Source of the DNA: Catenulispora acidiphila DSM 44928
GTDB lineage: Bacteria; Actinomycetota; Actinomycetes; Streptomycetales; Catenulisporaceae
Length of the DNA: 64,000 bases
Direction of reading: 5' to 3'
Assembly (NCBI RefSeq): GCF_000024025.1
Contig: NC_013131.1
Coordinates: 9,528,229-9,592,228 of the forward strand
The notes under the pieces were generated by a model, which saw nothing but the letters and a program-made list of their open reading frames with translations, did no database searches and was not told where the DNA came from. This document shows, piece after piece, positions 15,650 to 23,588 of the stretch. Positions within the stretch are counted from its first letter, which is position 1. Every line of letters begins with the position of its first letter. Position numbers and translations under genes: made by a program.

Positions 15650-17191
15650 ATGTCCTTCGAATCCCGAACTCCCAGCGCTCCGGGCGCTCCTCGCGCTCCC
15701 CGAACTCCCCGAACTCCCCGCCCCGCCGGGTCGCCGCGGCTCGCCCTCGCGGTGATCGCCGCCAGTGCCCTGATGGCGGTCCTGGACGGCAGCATCGTCA
15801 CCGTCGCCATGCCCTCCATCCAGTCCCACCTCGGCTTCTCGCCCGCCGGCCTGAGCTGGGTGGTGAACGGCTACCAGCTCGCCTTCGGCGGCCTGCTCCT
15901 CCTCGCCGGCCGCCTCGGCGACCTGCTGGGCCGCAAGCGCGTGTTCCTGGCCGGCATCGCGCTGTTCCTCGCGGCCTCGGCCGTGGCCGGCGCCGCGACC
16001 TCGCCGGCGATGCTGGTCGCGGCCCGGTTCGCGCAGGGCGTCGGCGGCGCGGCGTCCTCGGCGGTGAGCCTGGGCATCCTGGTGACGCTGTTCACCGAGC
16101 CGCGCGAACGGGCCAAGGCGCTCGGCGTCTTCGCCTTCACCGGAGCCGCCGGCGCCTCGATCGGCCAAGTGCTCGGCGGGGTCCTGACCGACGCGCTGAG
16201 CTGGCACTGGATCTTCCTGATCAACATCCCGATCGGGCTGCTGACCCTCGCTGCCGCGGTCCGGGTGATCCCGACCGACCGAGGCCAGGGCTTGCGCGCC
16301 GGCGTGGACGTGAGCGGCGCGCTGCTGGTCACCGGCGGCCTGATGCTCGCCATCTACACCGTGGTCGGCACCGCGGACCACGGCTGGGGTTCGTCCCGCA
16401 CGCTCGGGCTCGGAGCCCTGTCCGTCCTCCTGATCGCGGGCTTCTTCGTCCGCCAGGCCACCGCCGCCAACCCCCTGATGCCGCTGCGCATCCTGCGCTC
16501 GCCCGGCGTCGCCGCCGCGAACGTGGTGCAGATGCTGATGATCGCGGCGATGTTCGCCTTCCAGATCATCGTCGCCCTCTACATGCAGCGAGTCCTCGGC
16601 TACGACGCCACCGAGACCGGCCTGGCGATGCTCCCGGCGGCGGTGGCGATCGGCGGCGTGGCGCTGGGAGTGTCAGCCCGCCTGATCGCGAAGTTCGGCG
16701 CCCGCAGTGTCCTGATCACCGGTCTGGCGATGCTCACCGGCGCCCTCGCGCTGCTGCTGCGCATGCCGACGCACGCCAACTACGTCCGTGACCTACTCCC
16801 CACGATGCTGCTGATCGCCGGCGGCGGCCTGGCGATGCCCGCGACCGCCGGGCTCGGCATGTCCGGCGCCCGCGAGCAGGACGCCGGCCTGGTCTCCGGG
16901 CTCTACAACACCACCCAGCAGGTCGGAGCCGCGATCGGGGCGGCGGTCCTGTCCACGCTCGCCGCCGGACGCACCGCGCACCTGCTGCGCGCCGGCCACA
17001 GCCCGGCGGAAGCGCTGAGCAGCGGGTACCACGCGGCGTTCATGATCGGCGTCGGACTGCTGGCGGTGGCGCTGATCGTGGCCGTGTTCGCGCTGCGCGA
17101 CGCGCCGGAGCAGGACGCCCCGACGCCGACCCCGACCCCGACGCCTCAGACCGCCTCAGCCCTCGACCTCGTCCTCGCGCCGACCGGCTGA
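15650..17191 (+). CDS. DHA2-family (14-TM) MFS drug exporter
   Basis: A 513-residue proton antiporter of the EmrB/QacA type. After a Pro/Arg-rich N-terminus (residues 1-30) the first helix ends in the DHA2 motif LMAVLDGSIVTVAMPSIQ; motif A is GRLGDLLGRKRVF (about 85-97) and motif C-like sequence is GAAGASIGQVLGGVL (about 165-180). About 14 hydrophobic segments follow and the C-terminus ends in a PTPTPTP stretch. AGGAG at 15638-15642 supports the ATG at 15650. The 3' end overlaps the converging gene by 46 bases. Confidence 0.92.
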   Translation: MSFESRTPSAPGAPRAPRTPRTPRPAGSPRLALAVIAASALMAVLDGSIVTVAMPSIQSHLGFSPAGLSWVVNGYQLAFGGLLLLAGRLGDLLGRKRVFLAGIALFLAASAVAGAATSPAMLVAARFAQGVGGAASSAVSLGILVTLFTEPRERAKALGVFAFTGAAGASIGQVLGGVLTDALSWHWIFLINIPIGLLTLAAAVRVIPTDRGQGLRAGVDVSGALLVTGGLMLAIYTVVGTADHGWGSSRTLGLGALSVLLIAGFFVRQATAANPLMPLRILRSPGVAAANVVQMLMIAAMFAFQIIVALYMQRVLGYDATETGLAMLPAAVAIGGVALGVSARLIAKFGARSVLITGLAMLTGALALLLRMPTHANYVRDLLPTMLLIAGGGLAMPATAGLGMSGAREQDAGLVSGLYNTTQQVGAAIGAAVLSTLAAGRTAHLLRAGHSPAEALSSGYHAAFMIGVGLLAVALIVAVFALRDAPEQDAPTPTPTPTPQTASALDLVLAPTG

Positions 17192-18150
17192 GCCGCCCGC
17201 AGACCGAGCAGCGCGCTGAACAGGCAGTAGCCGACGAACGCCGCCACCGCCTCGATCGCCGCGGCCGGCAGGTCCACATCGCCCTTCAGCAAGTCCGGCG
17301 CCTTCAGCGCGACCCCCGCCGCCACCGAGATCGTGACCGCCGACCGCCACGGATGCCGCCGCATCTCCAGCCAGCTCATCAGATGCGGCATCCGCGCGGC
17401 GGCGGTCGCCCACGTCCGCGTCACCAGCTCGAACAGCCGCGCACTCCACATCCACCGCGCCGCCAACACCTCGCTGCAGTCAGCGATCACATCCAGCGTC
17501 GAAGACCCCCCGGACACCGTGCCGACCCGCAGCAGAGCCCGCACACTCAAGACCATCGCGACCGGCACCGCAAGCGCCGCCAAAGCCGACACCGCCCCCA
17601 GCGTCCACGAGGAACGAGCGATGTTCCCGGCCGCGACCACCCCGATTGGCAGCAACGCCAGAACCGCGACCGCCTGCGCCCGCACCGCCGTCGCCAACGT
17701 CCCCGGAGCCCTGCCGAGCACCCGAGGCGCGATCACCGCGATCAGAAAAGCGGTCCCGGCACACATCGCCGCCACCTGCCCAAGCAGCACGGGACCGGCA
17801 TAGTAAACAGCCTGATTCGGCCACGGCACCACCGGCGCCCCACCCTGATTCGCCAGCCCCGCAGCCCCAACCGCCGCCACCACGCCCACCACCAGCGCCC
17901 ACGCCGCAACCCGCGCACTGTGCAGCGCACAATCCCGATTGAACTCCGCAGCCACCTCTTCCGGAGCCCCGAAGCGCGCCGTCGCCCGCCGCGCCGCAGC
18001 CTGCGGCGTGTGACCGGCAGCCTCCTCCTCGGCAATCGCATCAGCCAGATGCGCCGCGACCTCGCTGACAATCCGCCGCCGCCCTCGGATCCCGACGCGC
18101 AGCCGCCACGCGAGATCATCCAGGTAGCCCTCGACCGACCGATACGTCAT
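17146..18150 (-). CDS. HAAS-domain (DUF1700-like) multi-pass membrane protein
   Basis: A 334-residue protein with a cytoplasmic N-terminal HAAS-type domain (about 1-75: VEGYLDDLAWRLRVGIRG, then VAAHLADAIAEEE and ARFGAPEEVAAEF), followed by about six or seven membrane helices (80-215 and 275-315). Such proteins are typically encoded after a PadR gene and are thought to act with it in envelope stress or transport, but no mechanism is established. Here the start overlaps, by ATGA, a duplicated 27-codon micro-ORF, itself coupled to the PadR gene. The 3' end overlaps the converging MFS gene by 46 bases. Confidence 0.85.
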   Translation of the reverse strand: MTYRSVEGYLDDLAWRLRVGIRGRRRIVSEVAAHLADAIAEEEAAGHTPQAAARRATARFGAPEEVAAEFNRDCALHSARVAAWALVVGVVAAVGAAGLANQGGAPVVPWPNQAVYYAGPVLLGQVAAMCAGTAFLIAVIAPRVLGRAPGTLATAVRAQAVAVLALLPIGVVAAGNIARSSWTLGAVSALAALAVPVAMVLSVRALLRVGTVSGGSSTLDVIADCSEVLAARWMWSARLFELVTRTWATAAARMPHLMSWLEMRRHPWRSAVTISVAAGVALKAPDLLKGDVDLPAAAIEAVAAFVGYCLFSALLGLRAAQPVGARTRSRAEAV

Positions 18151-18230
18151 GACGCCACCGCCGAACCCGCGTCAGCCAGATGTGCCACCACTTCGTCGAG
18201 ATGGCCCTCGACCGACAGGTATGTCGTCAT
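18147..18230 (-). CDS. 27-residue micro-ORF, truncated HAAS copy (proximal to permease)
   Basis: Runs from ATG at 18230 to TGA at 18147 and overlaps the starts and stops of its neighbours by ATGA. The peptide begins like the membrane protein (MTTYLSVEGHLDE), continues with VVAHLADA (matching VAAHLADA of its HAAS domain, but with about 18 residues in between deleted), and ends with GSAVAS, the C-terminus of the PadR protein. It is therefore a relic of duplication that has kept an open frame and coupled start/stop signals. Whether the peptide is made is unknown. Confidence 0.5.
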   Translation of the reverse strand: MTTYLSVEGHLDEVVAHLADAGSAVAS

Positions 18231-18310
18231 GACGCCACCGCCGAACCCGCATCAGCCAGATGTGCCGCCACATCGTCGAGATAGCCCTCGACCGACAGGT
18301 ACATCGTCAT
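18151..18310 (-). repeat. 80-bp tandem duplication at the PadR/HAAS gene junction
   Basis: Two contiguous 80-base units, 18151-18230 and 18231-18310, identical at 74 of 80 positions. A partial third copy continues into the PadR 3' end (from 18311, about 20 bases). Each unit carries the PadR stop codon context, an ATGA overlap and the 5' end of the downstream gene. Confidence 0.95.
18227..18310 (-). CDS. 27-residue micro-ORF, truncated HAAS copy (proximal to PadR)
   Basis: ATG at 18310 to TGA at 18227, again with ATGA overlaps to the PadR stop (upstream) and to the next micro-ORF (downstream). The peptide reads MTMYLSVEGYLDD, then VAAHLADA, then GSAVAS: the same fusion of HAAS N-terminus and PadR C-terminus as its neighbour, differing at a few residues. 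Together the four genes form a chain in which each stop overlaps the next start. Confidence 0.5.
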   Translation of the reverse strand: MTMYLSVEGYLDDVAAHLADAGSAVAS

Positions 18311-18678
18311 GACGCCACCGCCGAACCCGCGTCGGTCCGGCCGCCGCCACCGGCTTTGGTCTCGGCGCCGAACACGCGCTCCACCGCGGCCGAGAACGAG
18401 CGCCACTCGGTGCGGCGATCCTCGGCGGCGCGGCTGCCTGAGGCGGTCAGGCTGTAGACCCGGCGGCGGCGGCCGGCGACCTCGGACCAGCCGCTGGCGA
18501 CCAGGCCGGCGCGCTCCAGGCGGTGCAGTGCCGGGTAGACCGAGCCCTCGGGGAGGTCGAAGACTCCGCCGCTGCGGTCCCGCAATGCCTCGATGAGTCC
18601 GTATCCGTGCGAGGGTCCGGTGGCGAGCACCGCCAGCACCAGACCGTCGAGGTGTCCGCGCATCATGTCCTGGCTCAT
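18307..18678 (-). CDS. PadR family transcriptional regulator
   Basis: A 123-residue winged-helix repressor: LDGLVLAVLATGPSHGYG (about residues 10-27), EGSVYPALHRLERAGLV (about 44-60) and the wing AGRRRRVYSLTASG (about 68-81) are classical PadR features. The last residues (DAGSAVAS) belong to the duplicated junction. It heads the operon with the micro-ORFs and HAAS membrane protein. An inverted repeat directly abuts its start codon and is the likely autoregulatory site; the lack of room for a leader suggests a leaderless message. Confidence 0.92.
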   Translation of the reverse strand: MSQDMMRGHLDGLVLAVLATGPSHGYGLIEALRDRSGGVFDLPEGSVYPALHRLERAGLVASGWSEVAGRRRRVYSLTASGSRAAEDRRTEWRSFSAAVERVFGAETKAGGGGRTDAGSAVAS

Positions 18679-18680
18679 AC

Positions 18681-18699
18681 CTAGGAAGCCTAAGCCTAG
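18681..18699. promoter_or_regulatory. Probable PadR operator
   Basis: Inverted repeat CTAGG-N9-CCTAG at 18681-18699, with an internal AGCCTAAGCCT direct repeat, starting 3 bases upstream of the PadR start codon. Confidence 0.5.
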
Positions 18700-18753
18700 A
18701 GCGTCTGGGTATCAAGGGCGGCGGACCGGGTCGGGAGAAATCCTTGCTCCGTT

Positions 18754-18780
18754 TGTCGATCCCGCCGCGCGCCGTCCGAC
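18754..18780 (+). promoter_or_regulatory. Putative ECF42-type promoter upstream of the DGPF gene
   Basis: TGTCGA at 18754-18759 followed after 17 bases by CGAC at 18777-18780. Published work on Streptomyces ECF42 sigma factors reports TGTCGA as the -35 and CGA/TC as the -10 element upstream of DGPF-protein genes; this is recalled, not looked up. The ECF42 gene itself lies directly downstream, so it probably controls its own operon. Confidence 0.6.
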
Positions 18781-18829
18781 GCAGTCATGGAGGCTGGATC
18801 GACCAGCCGTACTGCGAGGAGCGATCCCT

Positions 18830-19249
18830 ATGCCGAAGTTCATGGTCTTCATTCCGGGCAACGCCGACTCCGAGGCCGGGATCATGCCGCCGACCGATCT
18901 GTTCGAGGTGATGAGCGCCTACAACGAGCAGCTCGCGAAGGCCGGCGTCCTGCTGGCCGCTGAAGGGCTGACGCCGACGTCGGCGGGTGCGAAGGTGCGG
19001 TTCGACGACGCCGAGCGGCGCACCGTCGTCGACGGGCCGTTCACCGAGGCGAAGGAGATCGTCGCCGGATATTGGCTGCTTCAGGCGTCCTCGCTGGAGG
19101 AGGCGCTGGAGTGGGTGAAGCGCGCCCCGTTCGCCGGCGGCCTGACGCTGGAGGTGCGCCCGATCGCCTCGATGGACGACCTCGGGCCCGAGTTCACGCC
19201 GGAACTGCGGGAGGCTGAGCAGCAGCTGCGACAGCAGCTCGGCGAGTAG
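18830..19249 (+). CDS. YCII/DGPF-domain protein
   Basis: A 139-residue cytoplasmic protein of the YCII-related family, named for its conserved DGPF motif, seen here as VVDGPFTEAKEIVAGYWLL in two parts around residue 66. The start KFMVFIPGN and the ending EVRPIASMDD also fit. DGPF proteins are nearly always encoded next to ECF42 sigma factors, as here (53 bases upstream of one). Their role is unknown. GAGGAG at about 18816 fixes the ATG at 18830. Confidence 0.9.
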   Translation: MPKFMVFIPGNADSEAGIMPPTDLFEVMSAYNEQLAKAGVLLAAEGLTPTSAGAKVRFDDAERRTVVDGPFTEAKEIVAGYWLLQASSLEEALEWVKRAPFAGGLTLEVRPIASMDDLGPEFTPELREAEQQLRQQLGE

Positions 19250-19301
19250 CGGCCGCTCAACCGCCTCGGCTGGTCCGCGCCCCGGCTGCCAGACTGGCGC
19301 C

Positions 19302-20687
19302 ATGGCGCAGACGACCAAGACCGTCGCGACCGCCAAGACCGCCGAGACCCTCGAGACCGTCGAAGCGGTCTGGCGGATGGAGGCGGCCCGCGTGGTGGCC
19401 ACCCTGGCCCGTTACACCGGCGATCTGGGCTTGGCCGAGGAACTGGCCCAGGACGCGCTGGTCGCGGCGCTGGAGCAGTGGCCGGCCGAAGGGGTGCCGG
19501 CCCGGCCCGGCGCCTGGCTGACCGCGGTCGGCAAGCGGCGCGCCGTGGACCACTTCCGGCGCGCCGAGACGCTGCGCCGCAAGGTCGGCGAGCTGGGCCG
19601 CGAGCTGGAGGCCGGCGGCGCGCCGGCCGAGACCGACCCGGCCCTGGACGCCGTGGACGAGGCGCTGTCCGACACCGCCGTCGACGACGACCTGCTGCGC
19701 CTGGTCTTCACCGCCTGCCATCCGGTGCTGTCCGCCGAGGCCCGCGTCGCGCTCACGCTGCGCGTCCTCGGCGGGCTGACCACCGCCGAGATCGCCCGCG
19801 CGTTCCTGGTCCCGGAAGCCACGGCCGCGCAGCGGATCGTGCGGGCCAAGCGCGCGCTCGCCGACGCCGGAGTCCCGTTCGAGGTCGCCGACGGTCCCGA
19901 GCGGCGGCGGCGCCTGGCCTCAGTGCTGGAGGTCGTGTACCTGATCTTCAACGAGGGCTACTCGGCGACCGCCGGCGACGACTGGCTGCGCGCCGACCTC
20001 TGCGAGGAGGCGCTGCGGCTGGGCCGCGTACTGACCGCGCTGATGCCAGCCGAGTCGGAGGTGCACGCGCTGCTGGCGCTGATGGAGATCCAGGACTCGC
20101 GGCGGCACGCGCGGACCGGACCCGACGGGGAGCCGGTGCTGCTACTGGACCAGGACCGTGCGAAGTGGGACCGGTCGCAGATCGAGCGGGGTCTGGCAGC
20201 CCTGGTGCGTGCCGACCAGGCGTTCGCGGCAGAGCTCGAGGCAGCGGCAGCAGCAGCCGCAGCGGCGACGCAAAGCTCTGACACCCCCCAGCCGGGCACG
20301 TATCACCTCCAAGCCGCCCTCGCCGCATGCCATGCCCGCGCCCGCACCGCCGACGACACCGACTGGCGCCTCATCGCCGACCTCTACGACCGGCTCGTGC
20401 GGCAGACCCGCTCCCCGGTCGTCGAGCTCAACCGCGCCGTCGCGGTCGGCATGGCCGAGGGCCCGGCCGCCGGTCTGGCGATCACGGACGCGCTCACCGG
20501 CCTGCGCGCGATGCAGGGCTACCACCTGCTCCCCAGCGTGCGCGGCGACCTGCTGGTCCGGCTCGGCCGCCCTGCCGAAGCCCGCGCCGAGTTCGAGCGC
20601 GCCGCCGGACTCACCGCGAACACCCGGGAACGCGCGCTGCTGCTGGCGCGCGCCGCGGCGTGCGAAGCCGACGTCTCCGAGGCCTGA
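19302..20687 (+). CDS. ECF42-family RNA polymerase sigma factor with TPR-like C-terminal extension
   Basis: A 461-residue sigma factor, far longer than ordinary ECFs (about 180-200). Region 2 (about 20-90) has VEAVWRMEAARVVATLARY and LAEELAQDALVAALEQWP; region 4 (about 145-200) has TTAEIARAFLVPEATAAQRI. From about 215 to the end is the helical, TPR-like extension with FNEGYSATAGDDWLR, VELNRAVAVGMAEGP and AEARAEFERAAGLTANTRER. The extension is reported to be needed for ECF42 activity and stands in for a separate anti-sigma factor. The N-terminus carries about 20 extra Thr/Ala-rich residues; the in-frame ATG at 19377 is an alternative start. Confidence 0.9.
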   Translation: MAQTTKTVATAKTAETLETVEAVWRMEAARVVATLARYTGDLGLAEELAQDALVAALEQWPAEGVPARPGAWLTAVGKRRAVDHFRRAETLRRKVGELGRELEAGGAPAETDPALDAVDEALSDTAVDDDLLRLVFTACHPVLSAEARVALTLRVLGGLTTAEIARAFLVPEATAAQRIVRAKRALADAGVPFEVADGPERRRRLASVLEVVYLIFNEGYSATAGDDWLRADLCEEALRLGRVLTALMPAESEVHALLALMEIQDSRRHARTGPDGEPVLLLDQDRAKWDRSQIERGLAALVRADQAFAAELEAAAAAAAAATQSSDTPQPGTYHLQAALAACHARARTADDTDWRLIADLYDRLVRQTRSPVVELNRAVAVGMAEGPAAGLAITDALTGLRAMQGYHLLPSVRGDLLVRLGRPAEARAEFERAAGLTANTRERALLLARAAACEADVSEA

Positions 20688-20728
20688 TTCAGCTCACGTG
20701 CCGCCCCGCCGACATTGCTCAGAATCGC

Positions 20729-21724
20729 TCAGAACCGCTCGGGCCAAGGCCGTCCGAGCGGCTCTTCGCTGCGCAGCACCGGATCGGTGATGCCGTCCCA
20801 GCACGCCAGCTGCGCGTGGTCCCACCCGGCGAGGTCCGCGCCGGCTTCGTAGGCGGACTCGTAGAACGCCAGCGCGCAGCCCACGGGATCGTCCGACGCA
20901 CGGGCCTCGTCGTAGGAGTAGTACGCGGTGTGGCTCCGCCGCGCCATGACCCAGCGCGCGGGGTCGGGGTGCAGCGCCTTCTCCTCGATGCCCTTGGGCT
21001 CGGGATAGGTGTAGGAGTAGAACGTCGGCTCCGGGGTGTCGGGGTCGCCGTACCAGAACCCTGAGCTGATCTGCTCCCGGGAGTAGGACTCGCGGGTCGC
21101 CTCGTCCATACCCTCCGGCGCGGGGATCTGGCGCGGTGAGTAGCGCTGGGTCGCGATGTCGAAGGTGTGCCAGAAGACCTGGACCGGGCTGACCTTGCCG
21201 GAGAAGGACGCGCTGAACTCCTCCAGGATGCGGCCCACCTGGCTGTAGACCTTGAACGCGCGGTGTGCGTGTTCGGACACGTAGATCTTGTGCTCCGTGT
21301 CCTCCGCGAAGGGGCGTTCCTTGTCCGGGAGGTCATAGGGATGCGGGTGCGCGATGTGCGGGTCGATGTCCAGCGCGCGCAAGGCGTCCATGGTCTGCGT
21401 GTAGAAGGACGCCACCGTCTGATCCGCCAACGGGACCAGCGCCTGGCCGCCGTGGTCGGTATCGATCCGCAGGACATGATCGAAGAAGTCGAATGCGCAG
21501 GTGAACAACGGACCCTGCCGCGCCGTGCCGAGCTCGACGGTGGACCAGCCGCGCGGTTCGTTCCGCAGCGTCATGTGCCACCAGTGGTTGCGCCGGATCC
21601 CGCGCGCCAGGGCGATCTTGCCGACGATCTGCAGGTAGCGGTGCAGGGTTTCGCGCGTGAGGCGCCACTCGTCGTACGGGAGGACGGGGAGGACTTCCGT
21701 CGGGGACCACGTCGACTCGGTCAT
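20729..21724 (-). CDS. DUF5996 family protein
   Basis: A 331-residue soluble protein without membrane segments. Aromatic motifs such as LPYDEWRLTRETLHRYLQIVGK (quoted: LPYDEWRLTRETLHRY), RNHWWHMTL and YSYTYPEPKG identify the DUF5996 family, widespread in actinomycetes, of unknown function. The family is rich in Trp, His and Asp, compatible with metal or ligand binding, but there is no assay-based role. It is monocistronic or weakly linked to the downstream ECF42 region, which converges on it. Confidence 0.8.
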   Translation of the reverse strand: MTESTWSPTEVLPVLPYDEWRLTRETLHRYLQIVGKIALARGIRRNHWWHMTLRNEPRGWSTVELGTARQGPLFTCAFDFFDHVLRIDTDHGGQALVPLADQTVASFYTQTMDALRALDIDPHIAHPHPYDLPDKERPFAEDTEHKIYVSEHAHRAFKVYSQVGRILEEFSASFSGKVSPVQVFWHTFDIATQRYSPRQIPAPEGMDEATRESYSREQISSGFWYGDPDTPEPTFYSYTYPEPKGIEEKALHPDPARWVMARRSHTAYYSYDEARASDDPVGCALAFYESAYEAGADLAGWDHAQLACWDGITDPVLRSEEPLGRPWPERF

Positions 21725-21761
21725 GGTCGCGAGCCTAAGCGCGAAACCGCTGTGTCGCCCC

Positions 21762-22718
21762 TCAGATCACGGAGCGGACGGCGCCGACCGGGTGCCCGCC
21801 GCCGAGCAGCGGCGACTCGGCGTAGCGGCTGAGCACCGGAGCCTCGACGCCGAGCCGGCGCAGCGCCGCGACCAGCACCGGGCCCACGGCGCGGCGCTCG
21901 TGGTCGCCGTCGCCGACCTTCACCGCGATCGCGCGGCCGTCGGGCAGCGCCACCGCCTGGACGCCCTCGGCGCCGCCCTTGGCCAGCAGGCCGGGGACTC
22001 CGGCCATCAGGTCGGTGTCGATGCGGTCGGTGCCGGAGACGTACTCGGGGTGCGCGCGCATCGCGTCGGCGACGCGGCGCTCGGGGGTCGCCGGGGCGGC
22101 CAGGACGCAGGCGCGGAAGGCGCGGGCCAGGCCGACGAGCGAGATGCCGTACAGCGGGGCGCCGCAGCCGTCGACGGCGTCGTGCCGGACCGGCTCGCCG
22201 GACAGGCGCTCGACCGCGGCGCGGGAGGCACGCTGCATCGGGTGGTCCGGGGCGAGGTAGTCGGTGATCGGCCAGTGGTTGACCACGCAGGTGGCGAGCA
22301 TCGCGGCGTGCTTGCCGGAGCAGTTCATGGTCACGCGCTGCCGGTCGCCGCCGGCGCGGACCATCGCCAGCTTCGCCTGCTCGGCCAGCGGCCAGTCCGC
22401 GGGGCAGGCCAGAGCCTGCTCGTCCAGGCCGGCGCCGGCCAGGATCTTGCGCACGCCCTCCAGATGGAAGGGCTCGCCGGCGTGCGAGGCGGCGGCCAGC
22501 GCCAGCAGCTCGCCGGTCAGGTCCAGACCGTTCTCCAGCATGGCCACGGCCTGCATCGGCTTGTTGCTGGACCGCGGCATCATGACCGCTTCCACGTCCC
22601 CGTACGCGAACTCGACGCTGCCGTCGGCGGCCAGGGCCACCAGGCGGCCGTCGTGCCAGCCCTCGGTGAACCCGGAGCGGACTATCTCGGCGAGGGGGAC
22701 GACTCCCTGTGCGGTCAT
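21762..22718 (-). CDS. Asparaginase (PF06089 family)
   Basis: A 318-residue protein of the bacterial L-asparaginase II family of the Rhizobium etli type (PF06089), not the E. coli type. Visible family motifs: VRSGFTEGWHDGRLVA (about 13-28), MMPRSSNKPMQA (about 46-57), the nucleophile/metal motif MNCSGKHAAML (about 130-140) and DGCGAPLYGISL (about 180-191). It would hydrolyse asparagine to aspartate and ammonia in the cytoplasm. It begins 8 bases after the rsiG stop, so the two are co-transcribed, an odd pairing with an anti-sigma factor. Confidence 0.88.
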   Translation of the reverse strand: MTAQGVVPLAEIVRSGFTEGWHDGRLVALAADGSVEFAYGDVEAVMMPRSSNKPMQAVAMLENGLDLTGELLALAAASHAGEPFHLEGVRKILAGAGLDEQALACPADWPLAEQAKLAMVRAGGDRQRVTMNCSGKHAAMLATCVVNHWPITDYLAPDHPMQRASRAAVERLSGEPVRHDAVDGCGAPLYGISLVGLARAFRACVLAAPATPERRVADAMRAHPEYVSGTDRIDTDLMAGVPGLLAKGGAEGVQAVALPDGRAIAVKVGDGDHERRAVGPVLVAALRRLGVEAPVLSRYAESPLLGGGHPVGAVRSVI

Positions 22719-22726
22719 GTGCGGTG

Positions 22727-23287
22727 TTACTCCATCTTCTGCTCCTCATTGAGCAGATCGTCGACGGTTGCCTGCCCCTCACGGTAGCGGCGCGCCAGCT
22801 CGTCCGCGAACCGGTCGATCACCGCCTGCGCGATGCGCCGGTACTCGGAGACCTCCCGCTCATAGGCCTTGAGCGTCAGCCGCGCCTCGCCCAGCTGTCC
22901 GTCGGACAGGTCCAGCACGATCGCCGGGCCGACCGCGTCGATCCGCTCCTCCATCTGCGAGCGGTACTCGCCGGGATCGGGGTCCGGCAGGATGCCGATG
23001 TCCATGTGCCGCGGCGAACGCGCGTTGGCCGGCGGGTCGTCGGCCAGGATCGCCGCCAGCGACTGCACCAGCGGCTCGGCCGACCCCTCGGCGCGCCGCC
23101 GCAGCTCGGCGTCGATTATGTCGATCCGGCCGTGCAGGACCCGGCGGAGGTAGGAGAGTTCGGTCTCCTCTCGGAGCGCGTCGCCGCGCTCCCTGCGGAT
23201 GGCGGCGACTTCGAGGGCCTCGACCTCCGCGTCCGGGCGCCGGGCGGCGATCAGGACGCGGTCGAGTCTGGTGGCGTGGGTGCCCAT
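22727..23287 (-). CDS. rsiG: RsiG, c-di-GMP-binding anti-sigma factor for WhiG
   Basis: A 186-residue, mostly helical protein. RsiG proteins hold the sporulation sigma factor WhiG inactive when loaded with c-di-GMP, using two helical copies of the motif E(X3)S(X2)R(X3)Q(X3)D. The second copy is perfect: Glu143, Ser147, Arg150, Gln154, Asp158 (EREVSEYRRIAQAVID). The first is Glu41, Ser45, Arg48, His52, Asp56, with His in place of Gln. The spacing between copies fits an antiparallel hairpin. The presence of rsiG implies a sporulating, c-di-GMP-controlled life cycle. Start ATG at 23287. Confidence 0.87.
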   Translation of the reverse strand: MGTHATRLDRVLIAARRPDAEVEALEVAAIRRERGDALREETELSYLRRVLHGRIDIIDAELRRRAEGSAEPLVQSLAAILADDPPANARSPRHMDIGILPDPDPGEYRSQMEERIDAVGPAIVLDLSDGQLGEARLTLKAYEREVSEYRRIAQAVIDRFADELARRYREGQATVDDLLNEEQKME

Positions 23288-23588
23288 AACAGCATCGTTC
23301 CATGCAGGGGAATAGTGCGGATCGAGGTTGGGCCTATCGCCACCCGATCGCGATGGCGTGGCGCGGGTTCGGGCGGGCGTTCGAGACGGCGGTCCGGACC
23401 TGATCGCGAGGACCCCGCACGGGTTCGGGGCGCGGCTCCGGACCTGTTCACGGCGGCGCCGCACCCGGGAAGCCCGCGATCGCCGCGGCGCGTCGCGAGT
23501 CGGTCCGCGTCCGGTCTTCGGACTTATCAGACCCGCGACACACTGCGGTCGTCAGTACGCGATCAGTGCGCGATCAGTGCGCGATCCG
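23288..23588. other. Intergenic region between ygfZ and rsiG, with an 11-base triple repeat
   Basis: About 300 bases without a gene. At 23553-23585 there are three tandem copies of CAGTRCGCGAT, ending four bases from the ygfZ stop codon. The rest holds the rsiG promoter; I see no clear -10/-35 pair. Confidence 0.6.
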
